64,000 nucleotides of DNA from an uncultured Clostridia bacterium (GCA_947632615.1 CANRPW010000002.1:59881-123880), one strand, 5' to 3'; positions 27,579 to 36,958 are shown, counted from the first letter of the stretch. Numbers and translations: made by a program. Notes: generated from the letters alone by a model not told the origin.

Positions 27579-30158
27579 TTAAATTGTTCTTTTCGCCACT
27601 TCTTCAGGGCGTGTTGTCATCATCTGATAGAGCTTTGTATCCGTAGGAAATTTATCTATAAACGGCACCACTGCCCCGCCTACATACATAAGCCCTTGAC
27701 CGCTGTTTGCGTTTGTTACAAAGGAAAGCTCATTCTGATTTATTTTAAGAAGCTCACCGAGCTTGTCTCGGTCTGTGGCAAACTGATTAAGCATCATTAT
27801 GTACTCAGAGTTGGAGAGCATTTTCTTGGCAATCTCACTTTCCAAAAGATCCTCCACGTTCTGAGTTATGCCGGTGCATATACCGTTATATTTTCTTGCT
27901 CTTTTCCAAAGCCTTGCAAGGAATTTAGCAGAAAACTGATTGTCGAATAAGAGATGTGCTTCGTCAACGACGATCCATGTTCTTCTGCCTAAAATACGGT
28001 TGCTTGTAATTCTGTTCCAAATCTGGTCCAATATGACAAGCATACCCAAGGTCTTTAGGTTGTCCTCCAAGTCCTTTATATCGAACACAACAAACCTGTT
28101 ATGAATATCAACTGTTGTATGATGTGAAAACAGGTCAAATGAGCCTGTGGTATAAAGACCAAGAATCTTTAGAAGATTGTCCCGTTCTGTCTTGAACTGC
28201 GGCTCCTTTACCTTTTCAAGCTCATTACAGAAATCAACAAGAGTTGGCATAGGCGAATTGGGACTTTCAAAATATTTCTTATAGGTATTTGTAAGAACCC
28301 TGTTTACAAGGGTTTCCTCTGCACCTGTAAGACCTGTTGAATTATCCTTTTTGACGATTGTGTCCAGAAAAGAAAATATAAAATTCGTCTTGAAAGAAAT
28401 AGGGTCATTGTCCTTATCCTCATCGTCCTCGCCTTCGCTGTTGTAGTTCGCTGTGATATCAAGAGGATTGAAGTATGTCTTAGTATTATTGGATATTTTT
28501 ATAACCTCACCGCCGAAATTTCTTGCAAGTATGCCGTACTCAGATTCAGGGTCGATTACAATAACCTCATCATCGGGAGCAGACATAAGAACCCCTGTTA
28601 TTTCCCTCTTTACGGAAAAGCTCTTGCCGCTGCCGGGAGTGCCCAGAACAAAAGCGGCGGGATTTTTCAGGGCTTTTCTATCAAAGAAAATAAGATTTCT
28701 TGAAAGAGCGTTGAGACCATAATACATACCGCCCCGGTCGAAAAGTTCCATCGTCGTAAAGGGTATGAAAATCGACATGGCTGCTGTTGTAAGTGTGCGT
28801 CTTATGCCTATGTCGCACTTTGCAAGGGGCAAGGTTGCATTAAGACCTGCCTCCTGCTCATAGGCTATTGGCAAAAGGTCACAGCCGACACTTCTTGCCG
28901 CACCCTTTAACTGCTCCACATTTTCATTCAGTTCCTTGATGGTTTTTGCAGAAGTGAAAACAAGGACTATTCCTCTGAAAAGCCGCTGATTGTTGTTCTG
29001 CATATCGGAAAGAAGTCTGTCCGCTTCTTCCTTGCGCCTCTTTAAGCCCGCAGGAATCATATCAGGGTCTATATTCTTTTCGAGGAGCTTCTGCTGTCTG
29101 TCAACGATCTCTTTTTCTATGTAGGCTATCTTAGTTTTCACAAGCTCCAAAGCCTTTATGTTGTCCATAGAGTTTGTATGAACTGAAATGGTGGTGTTGC
29201 AGGGTATTTCCGAAAGCTTGTTAAGAAGACTGTCTCCCAAGTCAGAGGGATAATTCATAATAGCAAGAACCTGACCGTAGTAATCTCCGAACTCAAAATA
29301 GGTTTTCTTACCATCGGGGCAAAAGTCAAAGTAATAAGGCGAAACAAAGTCTTTCGTGCCAAGACCTGTGCCTGTAAGATAGTCATAATTAAACCTAAGA
29401 GGTTCAGAGGGGTTTAAAATGCTTGATATAAAGCCAAGCCTTTCCTCGCCTGACAGTGGCATTACCTTACAGCCAAGACCTTTGAGCTGGTTTGACACGT
29501 CCGTCTCTATACGTGAAAGGGCTGAATAGGCAGCCTCATAGCTTTCGGCTTCAACGGAAAAGCTTATGTATTTTTCTCTGACAATGCTGTTCTGTCCCTG
29601 AAGTGTCTTGTCCTCCAACATTTTGTTATACTCATCTCTCAGCTCGTCCATACCGTCATCGGCGTATTTAAGAAACATATTTCTCTTGAAATCGTCCATA
29701 TCAATACGGCGGTTGTGCACGGAAATCTGAATATTTATCTTTGGATCAAAATAATTCATAAGTTCGCAGTATTTTGAAAACATATCTATCTGCTCATTTC
29801 TCTGTGCCACCTGATAGTTTATGTCAGAAAATTTTAGGGTTTTTGAATATATGCCTCCGAAACCGTTTCCGCTGTTTTTGGCTATTCCGTTCTGGAACAT
29901 ATACTTATACTTTATTGACTGCTGAACGCTTTTCGGAGCGGCTTCCGCTTTAAGCCGCTTTTTTCTTTTTTCGTTTTTCTGCTCTATACTCAGCTGCTTT
30001 TGCTTTAAGCTCTTTTCTGACCTTTTTTCTTTCTCTTTTAATGCTTTTTTCTGAGACTTCGACAAGGAATGATTCTTTTGGGTCTCCTTTGTCTTTTTTG
30101 CTTTTTCTGCAATTTTTTCCTTTTTCCCAGTTTCCTGCTTTTTCTTTTTGAAAAGCAT
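27579..30158 (-). CDS. virB4: VirB4-type conjugation ATPase
   Basis: An 859-residue T4SS ATPase. Family motifs: SVQQSIKYK and TLKFSDINYQVAQRNEQIDM in the N-terminal domain, Walker A FVLGTPGSGKSFSVK (about 505), IDPESEYGILARNFGG after it, and Walker B WIVVDEAHLLFD (about 730). The protein powers channel assembly and DNA passage at the inner face of the membrane. The first 75 residues are an unusually Lys-rich extension that overlaps the C-terminal coding region of prgI by 209 bases in another frame. The ATG at 30158 has AGAGGTG six bases upstream; a GTG at 30167 lies inside that site. Confidence 0.93.
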   Translation of the reverse strand: MLFKKKKQETGKKEKIAEKAKKTKETQKNHSLSKSQKKALKEKEKRSEKSLKQKQLSIEQKNEKRKKRLKAEAAPKSVQQSIKYKYMFQNGIAKNSGNGFGGIYSKTLKFSDINYQVAQRNEQIDMFSKYCELMNYFDPKINIQISVHNRRIDMDDFKRNMFLKYADDGMDELRDEYNKMLEDKTLQGQNSIVREKYISFSVEAESYEAAYSALSRIETDVSNQLKGLGCKVMPLSGEERLGFISSILNPSEPLRFNYDYLTGTGLGTKDFVSPYYFDFCPDGKKTYFEFGDYYGQVLAIMNYPSDLGDSLLNKLSEIPCNTTISVHTNSMDNIKALELVKTKIAYIEKEIVDRQQKLLEKNIDPDMIPAGLKRRKEEADRLLSDMQNNNQRLFRGIVLVFTSAKTIKELNENVEQLKGAARSVGCDLLPIAYEQEAGLNATLPLAKCDIGIRRTLTTAAMSIFIPFTTMELFDRGGMYYGLNALSRNLIFFDRKALKNPAAFVLGTPGSGKSFSVKREITGVLMSAPDDEVIVIDPESEYGILARNFGGEVIKISNNTKTYFNPLDITANYNSEGEDDEDKDNDPISFKTNFIFSFLDTIVKKDNSTGLTGAEETLVNRVLTNTYKKYFESPNSPMPTLVDFCNELEKVKEPQFKTERDNLLKILGLYTTGSFDLFSHHTTVDIHNRFVVFDIKDLEDNLKTLGMLVILDQIWNRITSNRILGRRTWIVVDEAHLLFDNQFSAKFLARLWKRARKYNGICTGITQNVEDLLESEIAKKMLSNSEYIMMLNQFATDRDKLGELLKINQNELSFVTNANSGQGLMYVGGAVVPFIDKFPTDTKLYQMMTTRPEEVAKRTI

Positions 30159-30582
30159 TTTTTTCACCTCTTTTTTTCATAATAAATCTGTTCTTTTCCT
30201 CGATTTCCTCCTCATGAGAGCTTTCAAGAATATCAAAAAAAACCGACCTGTACCTTTCGGCTTCAACAGGCACAATGTTTGCGTCAATATCCGTCTCAAA
30301 GGCTCTTTTGTTTTTGCCGAGCAGAAATCCCAGACGTATTTTCATAAAAGTTTCAAAGTTATAGCCGCCCATCTTGAAGAAGCCCAAAAGCCCGAAAACG
30401 GCGGCGATTCCTACCACTGCATAAAGGGCTACATTTGAATTTATCTTATTAAGGGCAAGAAAGGACGGAACGGCAAGGGCAAGACCTATCGCCGTAAATT
30501 TAAGTTCTCTAAGAGATAGCCCGAAAACTATCTTTTCTTTGTAGTCCATTATCTCTTCGGGAACGTGTACCTCTAATGACAT
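29950..30582 (-). CDS. prgI: PrgI family mating-channel membrane protein with extended Lys-rich tail
   Basis: A 210-residue protein. Residues 1-110 are the PrgI/TcpE-like part: VHVPEEIMDYKEKIVFGLSL, two membrane helices (FTAIGLALAVPSFLALN and ALYAVVGIAAVFGLLGFF), then NFETFMKIRLGFLLGKNKR. PrgI partners VirB4 at the membrane. Usual family members are about 110-140 residues; here an extra Lys/Arg-rich tail of about 70 residues runs through the start of virB4 in a different frame. GGAGGTGAG precedes the ATG. Confidence 0.85.
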   Translation of the reverse strand: MSLEVHVPEEIMDYKEKIVFGLSLRELKFTAIGLALAVPSFLALNKINSNVALYAVVGIAAVFGLLGFFKMGGYNFETFMKIRLGFLLGKNKRAFETDIDANIVPVEAERYRSVFFDILESSHEEEIEEKNRFIMKKRGEKNAFQKEKAGNWEKGKNCRKSKKDKGDPKESFLVEVSEKSIKRERKKVRKELKAKAAEYRAEKRKKKKAA

Positions 30583-30596
30583 ATACTCACCTCCTG

Positions 30597-31448
30597 CTAT
30601 ACTCCCATAACCCTGTTTACTATCTTTCCTGCGTTAAGCACCGAAATAGCCAGTGCAAAGGCATACAGTATATTTTGTATAAGCATACCATCCATATACT
30701 CTGTTATATCCATTGATGGGTCGTAATCACCTATGAAAGAGCTTACAAGAGAGTTGTAAATAACAAAGCAAGCTATAATTCCTGCTCCTTTAAGGCTCAC
30801 CGCCACAAAAGACTTTAAAAAGCTGATGGCTGTCTGCTTAAAATCAGAGCTTGCAAAGGTAGACAGGGGAATAGGTGAGAAAAGCAGCATTATCCAAAGC
30901 TCAAAAAGCCTGAAAATAGCTGTTATCTGCACGATACCTCTTATAAGTTTCACAGCAAGCCAGCAAATAAGCAAGGTTATGTAGGTAAATATTCTGTCAA
31001 TAAAACCCAAATCGCCTATTGCATCAGCCATAGCGCTTACTTGGTCAGCTGACACGCCCACCCCTACAGAATAATCAGAAGAAGCAAGTCTGCCCGCAAG
31101 CCCTACAGCTATATCCTCTATTCCTCCGAGAATTGTGGGAATGTTGCAGAAAAGAAAGGCAAAAATGCCAAACTTTATGAATATGTTTGCCGGAATTTTA
31201 AGTCCGGTAATGCCGTTGCTGTCCACCCGGTTAATAAGGGATATAAGCTCTATAAGCATAAAAATAGTAAGTAAAGACGCTCCCACAGCAAAGACACTGT
31301 CTTTCATGGCATTCAGTATATAGCTGTTTGCCGTAGGATTATAAGTTTCAAGACTTTCAGTGAGTATCTGAGCAAAGCCGGAGCCCATATCAATATGTAC
31401 AAGCTCATTGAGCATTGACTCTGAAAAGCTCAGAAAACAACTATGCAC
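30597..31448 (-). CDS. TrbL/VirB6-like polytopic channel protein
   Basis: A 283-residue integral membrane protein with about six hydrophobic segments, including SVFAVGASLLTIFMLIELIS, IFIKFGIFAFLFCNIPTIL, LLICWLAVKLIRGIVQI and IIACFVIYNSLVSSFIG. The segment FRLFELWIMLLFSPIPLSTF is typical of the VirB6/TrbL-like proteins of Firmicutes ICEs. Start choice: the GTG at 31448, because GGAGGTGA sits exactly where an ATG at 31463 would already be translated. It follows the Maff2 gene and precedes prgI. Confidence 0.85.
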   Translation of the reverse strand: MHSCFLSFSESMLNELVHIDMGSGFAQILTESLETYNPTANSYILNAMKDSVFAVGASLLTIFMLIELISLINRVDSNGITGLKIPANIFIKFGIFAFLFCNIPTILGGIEDIAVGLAGRLASSDYSVGVGVSADQVSAMADAIGDLGFIDRIFTYITLLICWLAVKLIRGIVQITAIFRLFELWIMLLFSPIPLSTFASSDFKQTAISFLKSFVAVSLKGAGIIACFVIYNSLVSSFIGDYDPSMDITEYMDGMLIQNILYAFALAISVLNAGKIVNRVMGV

Positions 31449-31518
31449 AAAAGTCACCTCCATTATGTGAAAATAATAGGGAGAAAGACCGAAGCCTTTC
31501 CCCCAATATTTATACCGC

Positions 31519-31869
31519 TTACGGAGCTATGGATAAATCCATGCTGCCTATATATGTACCTGCCGCAACAATCATACCTCCGCCTACAATCTGCATAACT
31601 GCTCCCTGTATACCGGGACCGTTGTGGTCTTTAATGGAAAGACCGAGGGAAACAAGTCCCCACACGGCAATCAGACCGCCGCCTGCCTGTGCGCCCTTGC
31701 CAAGCAGACTTTTTGCAGCATTAAGTGCGTCTGCCCCTGCGGCAAAGGTAGGCACAGCCATTACAAATATACCAAGCACTGCTGCCGTAAATATAAAATT
31801 AGCTGTTTTTGATGTAAGAAATCTTCTTTTTCTTTTTTCTGATTCAAGTAATCCTCTTTCTTTTTTCAT
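31519..31869 (-). CDS. Maff2 family pilin-like (VirB2-like) membrane protein
   Basis: A 116-residue protein. A basic N-terminus is followed by a hydrophobic segment ending in an AAA-type cleavage region (FVMAVPTFAAGADALN), then two helices, AGGGLIAVWGLVSLGLSI and VMQIVGGGMIVAAGTYIGSM. Size, small-residue-rich helices and position immediately before the TrbL-like gene match Maff2/VirB2-like subunits of these T4SSs. Confidence 0.8.
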   Translation of the reverse strand: MKKERGLLESEKRKRRFLTSKTANFIFTAAVLGIFVMAVPTFAAGADALNAAKSLLGKGAQAGGGLIAVWGLVSLGLSIKDHNGPGIQGAVMQIVGGGMIVAAGTYIGSMDLSIAP

Positions 31870-31931
31870 AATTTAACGCTCCTTTTTTATAACTTAATTT
31901 CCCCAAAATGTCCTTTTTCCCAAAAAGAGAA

Positions 31932-31960
31932 AACCGCCTTATTTCCTCATAAGGCGGTTA
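31932..31960 (-). terminator. terminator after SLH-protein gene
   Basis: Perfect stem AACCGCCTTA/TAAGGCGGTT, then TTTTCTCTTTTT on the minus strand. It partly separates the surface-protein genes from the channel genes. Confidence 0.75.
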
Positions 31961-31970
31961 ATTCCCTATG

Positions 31971-32930
31971 TTAGTTTTTCCATTCCTCGGAATCCTCCGA
32001 GTAGTCATAGCCGTGAGAATTTGCCGCTTCAATTATGTCGTAATAAGCCCAGTAAGGTGGCTTGACGTCCGTAAATCTTATTATGTTTTCAAGATTTGCG
32101 TCGATGAAGTCCTTGTCTGCTTCTCTCGCTGTGAGCCTGTTTATAATGCTTACGGCTTCCGCCCTTGTTATGGGGCTATCGGGCATAAATCTTCCGTTTC
32201 CGTAGCCGCTTATAATTCCTGCCTTACGACATTTTTCGATAGAGGTCTGTGCCCAGTGACCCTCTGTATCAGTAAAGGGTTCAATTTCAACTGCCGCACC
32301 TGTCGTTGTATCATCGGATACTGAAACAAACCTTGACACTACGGTAGCAAATTCTGCCCTTGTAATGCTACGCTCAGGTCTGAAAGAGCCATCGGGATAT
32401 CCATTTATTATTCCATAGTTCTCTATAAAGCCCAGGGACGAATTAGCCCAATGACCTGTTGTATCGCTGAAGTCTGAGCCGTAGCCTTCGGGCTTTTCTC
32501 CCGAGTTGAGAAGCCTTGCAAATATGGCTCCCGTTTCACCTCTCTTAATAGAGGATGTCGGCATAAAGTTACCGTTTCCATAGCCGCTTACATAAGCGAA
32601 ATGGCTGCCGTCTGAAAGGGGCAGAGGTATGTAGGGTTCTTCACCTTCGTTAGGTTCGGTTTCATTGTTTTTGTCTGACTCTGAACCATGCGAGGTTCCG
32701 CTGTATCCTCCGCCTGAACCGCCGCCCGACGAACCGCCGCCTGTATTTTCAGGCAGAATATAGGTTTCTGCGGTATCGGATATACCGCTTATAAATACTC
32801 CGTTCTCCGACACGATCGAAGCCGTATTTTTAATATTGCTGTCGTTTCCGCCTTGGGCTATAGCAAGGGCGGAAATAACAAGTATCAAAATCAGCAGCAA
32901 GGAAGCAATTTTTCTGAATTTAGATTTCAT
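31971..32930 (-). CDS. secreted SLH-domain surface protein with DUF11 remnant
   Basis: A 319-residue protein with a signal peptide (LLLILILVISALAIAQG). Residues 30-60 (SNIKNTASIVSENG) resemble the start of the DUF11 protein encoded just upstream. A Gly/Ser-rich hinge (65-85) is followed by three S-layer homology repeats (110-300), each with a GYGNGNFMP-, GYPDGSFRPERSITRAEFA- or GYGNGRFMPDSPITRAEAV-like core. SLH domains bind pyruvylated cell-wall polymer, so this is probably a wall anchor. It lies between the Maff2 gene and two DUF11 proteins and is followed by a terminator. Surface-exposure genes inside the channel operon suggest a role in mating contact; that is inference. Confidence 0.85.
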   Translation of the reverse strand: MKSKFRKIASLLLILILVISALAIAQGGNDSNIKNTASIVSENGVFISGISDTAETYILPENTGGGSSGGGSGGGYSGTSHGSESDKNNETEPNEGEEPYIPLPLSDGSHFAYVSGYGNGNFMPTSSIKRGETGAIFARLLNSGEKPEGYGSDFSDTTGHWANSSLGFIENYGIINGYPDGSFRPERSITRAEFATVVSRFVSVSDDTTTGAAVEIEPFTDTEGHWAQTSIEKCRKAGIISGYGNGRFMPDSPITRAEAVSIINRLTAREADKDFIDANLENIIRFTDVKPPYWAYYDIIEAANSHGYDYSEDSEEWKN

Positions 32931-32955
32931 TTTGTTACTCCTTTCTATTTAACTA

Positions 32956-32977
32956 AAAGCCCCCGATATAAACGGGG
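32956..32977 (-). terminator. hairpin after DUF11 gene
   Basis: GCCCCCG/CGGGGGC stem with a short AT loop, then TTTTAG on the minus strand. Possible terminator or mRNA-stabilising hairpin between the DUF11 and SLH genes. Confidence 0.5.
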
Positions 32978-33011
32978 GCATAGATAGGTTTCAGCCTTTA
33001 CCTGACTGCTG

Positions 33012-33935
33012 TCAGTTGATAGTTACTGCAAAAGTAATTGTTTCAGAAGCTCCGGGAGCAATCTGAGCTATTGTCCAGTCGATTGTACCGCCTTCTTCTG
33101 TATAACTTACGTTGTCAGTAGATGTTGCGGAAAGAGTATCTGTGTCAATAGTGACAAGAGAAGTGTTTACTACATCTCTTACAACTGCATTTCTTGCGCT
33201 GCCGTCACCGCTGTTTGTTACTGTAATTGTGTAAATAAGCTTATCTCCGCTTCTTGATGAAGTCTTGTCAACGTCCTTTTCGATTGCCAGCTTAGGGCTT
33301 ACTATTGTGAAATTGCCGTCATCGGGGTCTGTGGGAGTGATGTGTTCTTCTTTGCCGTTCTCATTGTCGATAGAAGGCTCTGAGGGGTCAAAGGGTCCCA
33401 CATTTGCGTCCTTGTTTACTGTAAGAACAAGATAAAACTCAACGGAAGAGTCGGGAAGAACCTCCTTGATTGTCCAGTTTACAGTGTCCTGATAGGTCTG
33501 ATTGTTTACCTTATAGCTTATGCCCTTATCCGAGTCCTCCGTAGCTGATTTAAAGGTAAACATCTTCTTGTCGATTGAATCGGAAATGACAACATTTCTG
33601 CCCTCAGCGTCACCTGTGTTTGTGACTGTGTACTTATATGTGATATCATCGCCGGGACGTATGTCCTCTGTGAGAAGCTCTCTCTTGATTGAAAGAACAG
33701 CCTTCGTTATAAGTGTGTCGGCGGACTCTGAAGATATGCTCTTGTCGTCGCCGTTTTCAGAGGTAATTGTAGCTGTGTTCTTAATTGTAGAGCCGCCTGT
33801 GTAGGCAATGGGAGCTATACCGTATTCCCCTGAACCTGTGGCGGGCTCAGCTGCAAATGCAGAAGATACTGCAATAGCTGAGATCATAACTGCTGTTACA
33901 AATGTTTTTGCAAAATTTTTAAAATATTTCTTCAT
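33012..33935 (-). CDS. secreted protein with two DUF11 domains
   Basis: A 307-residue protein. The signal peptide ends AVSSAFAAE. Two DUF11-type Ig-like stalk domains follow: RPGDDITYKYTVTNTGDAEG with a VVISDSI strand (about 95-180), and RSGDKLIYTITVTNSGDGSA with a VVRDVV strand (about 215-305). DUF11 repeats form extended cell-surface stalks. There is no LPXTG motif or membrane anchor, so it may be held by partner proteins such as the SLH protein downstream. The ATG at 33935 is preferred to a TTG at 33947 that abuts the ribosome site. Confidence 0.82.
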   Translation of the reverse strand: MKKYFKNFAKTFVTAVMISAIAVSSAFAAEPATGSGEYGIAPIAYTGGSTIKNTATITSENGDDKSISSESADTLITKAVLSIKRELLTEDIRPGDDITYKYTVTNTGDAEGRNVVISDSIDKKMFTFKSATEDSDKGISYKVNNQTYQDTVNWTIKEVLPDSSVEFYLVLTVNKDANVGPFDPSEPSIDNENGKEEHITPTDPDDGNFTIVSPKLAIEKDVDKTSSRSGDKLIYTITVTNSGDGSARNAVVRDVVNTSLVTIDTDTLSATSTDNVSYTEEGGTIDWTIAQIAPGASETITFAVTIN

Positions 33936-33970
33936 AGTATATTTCAATCCTTTCTTTTTTTCATAATGTT

Positions 33971-36958
33971 TTAATTAAGTTTAGCTTTTAATGTAAGCAC
34001 TGCCGAACCGTTCGGAACAATCTCGGGAATAGTCCATTTTACGCTTCCCGAATTGTATGAGCCGCCATCGGCAGAAACAAAGGTAATGCCCTGAGGTAGA
34101 TTGTCTGTAATGACAACGTTCTCACCGTAGCCGTCAGGGCTTGTGTTTGTTACCGTGATTGTGTAGGTAAGAATATCGCCGCTTCTCGCTGAAGGCTTGT
34201 CAACCGTCTTTGTGATTGAAAGATTAGGTTCGAGCCTTCTCCATTTTACGTAAATGGAGATTTCTTTGTTGTAGTTGTCCTCATTAATGCTGTTAAGTAA
34301 TGTTTCCTCGTTGTAGGGTGTATGGAAATCGGGGTCTGTAAAGTAGCCCTCGAAAACATAACCCTTTCTTGTAAGGCTTTCCTTAAGTGTGAACATTTCG
34401 TAGGTGTCGGTTGGAATGTCGCGGTCGACAAGCTCTCCGTCCTCTATGTAGTCATATACCATTACATATATTTCATAGGGGGCAAACTTAGCGTACAGAT
34501 CCAAGTCGGTATCGGGTACCTCCGAATATTCGTCATACTGTTCTTCATCCTCAGTATACCAGCCGTCAAAGTATTCATAGGACTTATGTGAGGGCTCTTC
34601 GGGATAGTTTTCAAAGCCTGCATTTCCTATAAATTCGGTTGTGCTGCGCCATATATCATCACCTACATGATAATTGACGTTTATAACAAGGGGCGTCCAT
34701 TTAGCATATAGCTTCAAGGGACTTTCCTCAGTACCCTTGTTTTCGGGCGGATTACTGCGATTTAAGGGGCTTGTTCCTCCCTCGTCAAAAAACCAGCCGT
34801 CAAATGTATAGTTCTCACGCTCAGGTACTAAAAACTTATTATAAAATGCATCTCCGAACAGATCCTCCCACTTGCCGTCATTTGTGAAATAAATGTCGTT
34901 CATACTTCCCGTGGGCGTATACTGTAAGTGAAACTCTACATAATAGTCCGGAGTCCACTTAGCGTATAATGTCAGGTCAGCTCGCTGTCGACTTTCAAGG
35001 TTGTCAGTGACCTCATTATGACAGGAGGAGTCATAATACCAACCATCGAATATATAGCCTTCACGGTTGGGATCATCGGGAAATTCAAAGCCCCCTGCAT
35101 AGGTGGCTTCTTCCTGGCGATAGGTCTTGTCCGATGTAGGATAGTTAAGGTCATAGGTAACAGTATAGGTTTTGGGAGTAAACTTCATATAAAGTTTTAC
35201 TTCGTCACTGTTTTCAGGGAAGAAATTGTTGAGATTTTTGCTAAACGCATCAAGCTTGAAATCAGGACTATCCGGAGTTTTGTTATAATATGATTCCGCA
35301 CTGAAATCAGGAGAAAAATAATAGCCATCAAAATCATAGAAGCTTAAATCATAATAATCTTCATAGCCATTCAGACCATAAATATACTGATAATCAAAGG
35401 TATTGGTTTTACTGTCAGGATTAAGATAATTCGAATTGGTCTTTTCTCTTCTTCCGTATAACTCTGGACCGCTCATTTTTAAGTCGCTCGATTCGGGGTC
35501 ATTAAAATAAACAATAATATGAATGTTGCCGTCAGCTGCCGCTGTCCATTTTGCATATAAATCTGTGTCGGAATTTATAGGCGTTTCAAAGTCAAACTCT
35601 GTTTCCGGTGTACAGTCTGACGATGTATACCAACCGTCAAAGGAAAAGTTGTTAGAACTGTCATAAGCGGAACGTGGAAGATTATAACTATCCTCCAAAT
35701 CTGACAACTTATCGCCCTGAAGAAGTCTTACTGTCGAAGATACCGTTTTAGCACCGCCTGAAGCTGGGCTGTTGTTATGGAAATTTACATTTACATATTT
35801 ACGTTCCTTTTGAGTTACGGTGCAAGTAAGCTTTTCATCAAGAAGATTGTAAGGGAACTTGCTTATGTCCCAGTCTTTCAGGATTGCATTTATGTCCTTT
35901 CCCGATGAATTCTTGGCATTTGAAATATAATACTCAATTACCTTGTCGCCCTTATCTTCTGACTTATAAGGACGTGTACCACTTACAATGTTCTTCATTC
36001 CGTCATAATTATTATTTTTTCCGAACCACGCATATACCTCTTTGCCGTTATTGTCAACTACATTTATATTAAGAAATCTTGCCGTGTCCGTATATGTATA
36101 GTATTCATTCCATAGCATATACGCATCAACATAGTCTACGATTCCGTTTCCGTCGATATCGGCATGGAGGGGGTCGATGCTATAATTGTTATCTTTTGCA
36201 TAACGCATAGCTTCACTATATCCCGTGGGGAAGTTTCCAAAATAATCCTTGCCTTGATATTTTAATGAATGTCCTTTGACATTGTTGCAGATGGCAAGTA
36301 TATCAAGAAGCGCAGAACCATCAAGGTAGTTAGTCACGCCATCGCCATTTACATCGCCTGCCAGATGGCTTGTGCCTGAATAATCCCATCCTGAGCTGCC
36401 CGAGGTCACGCCATCTATTTTTATGTTGGGATATGAAAACGAGTTATAGCCAAGCGTCCCATATTTGGGATAAAAGCCCAGCACAAGTGAAAGAGGCATA
36501 ATTCCATAATCGGAATTATCACTCTCTTTTTCGTCTGATTCAAAAGATGTGTCGGCTTCGGAAACGTCCTCTGCTTCAGAAACGCCCTCTGCTTCAGACG
36601 AGACAGATGTGCCTGACCTATCCTCGCCTTCCTCAGATGGTTCAGACGGTTCAGACTGCTCAGACTGCTCAAACTGTGAAGCTTCCTCGGCTCCGTTGTC
36701 GCTGTTGTCAGTTTCCTCAACTGTAACATTCTCAATGCCAATATCAATATTGCTTTCGGTTTCAACCTCAGAGCCTATGCCCTCGGTCAATTCCCCATCG
36801 GCGGTTATGCTGTCGTTCTCCTCATAATACTGCTCCGAAGCTATTTCAGGTTCAGAATTGCCGGAAATAGTATCATCCGCAAAAGCATTGATGGAAAGAG
36901 ATGCAGCCGCCATAACAGCCGCCATAAACAGGGCTGTCACTTTTCTAAACTTTTTCAA
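33971..36958 (-). CDS. large secreted adhesin: acidic stalk, dockerin-like loops, InlB B-repeats, DUF11
   Basis: A 995-residue protein. A signal peptide (ALFMAAVMAAASLSINAFA) is followed by a Ser/Glu/Asp-rich repeat region (35-150). Two dockerin-type calcium loops come next: GDVNGDGVTNYLDGSALLDIL (about 198) and ADIDGNGIVDYVDAYML (about 266). Residues 440-905 hold about six Listeria-Bacteroides (InlB B/Flg_new) repeats, each with an FDGWY- or FEGYF-type motif and ending LYAKWT or similar. A C-terminal DUF11 domain (SARSGDILTYTITVTNTSP) closes the protein. The start is a TTG with AAAGGAG upstream. It is the first of three surface genes inside the conjugation module and probably an adhesin. There is no sortase motif. 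Confidence 0.85.
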   Translation of the reverse strand: MKKFRKVTALFMAAVMAAASLSINAFADDTISGNSEPEIASEQYYEENDSITADGELTEGIGSEVETESNIDIGIENVTVEETDNSDNGAEEASQFEQSEQSEPSEPSEEGEDRSGTSVSSEAEGVSEAEDVSEADTSFESDEKESDNSDYGIMPLSLVLGFYPKYGTLGYNSFSYPNIKIDGVTSGSSGWDYSGTSHLAGDVNGDGVTNYLDGSALLDILAICNNVKGHSLKYQGKDYFGNFPTGYSEAMRYAKDNNYSIDPLHADIDGNGIVDYVDAYMLWNEYYTYTDTARFLNINVVDNNGKEVYAWFGKNNNYDGMKNIVSGTRPYKSEDKGDKVIEYYISNAKNSSGKDINAILKDWDISKFPYNLLDEKLTCTVTQKERKYVNVNFHNNSPASGGAKTVSSTVRLLQGDKLSDLEDSYNLPRSAYDSSNNFSFDGWYTSSDCTPETEFDFETPINSDTDLYAKWTAAADGNIHIIVYFNDPESSDLKMSGPELYGRREKTNSNYLNPDSKTNTFDYQYIYGLNGYEDYYDLSFYDFDGYYFSPDFSAESYYNKTPDSPDFKLDAFSKNLNNFFPENSDEVKLYMKFTPKTYTVTYDLNYPTSDKTYRQEEATYAGGFEFPDDPNREGYIFDGWYYDSSCHNEVTDNLESRQRADLTLYAKWTPDYYVEFHLQYTPTGSMNDIYFTNDGKWEDLFGDAFYNKFLVPERENYTFDGWFFDEGGTSPLNRSNPPENKGTEESPLKLYAKWTPLVINVNYHVGDDIWRSTTEFIGNAGFENYPEEPSHKSYEYFDGWYTEDEEQYDEYSEVPDTDLDLYAKFAPYEIYVMVYDYIEDGELVDRDIPTDTYEMFTLKESLTRKGYVFEGYFTDPDFHTPYNEETLLNSINEDNYNKEISIYVKWRRLEPNLSITKTVDKPSARSGDILTYTITVTNTSPDGYGENVVITDNLPQGITFVSADGGSYNSGSVKWTIPEIVPNGSAVLTLKAKLN

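Noticed and set aside
36549..36827. Ser/Asp-rich antisense frame over the adhesin repeat region
   Set aside because: Mirror of the Ser/Glu-rich tandem repeats in the real gene; the sense frame has signal peptide and domains.
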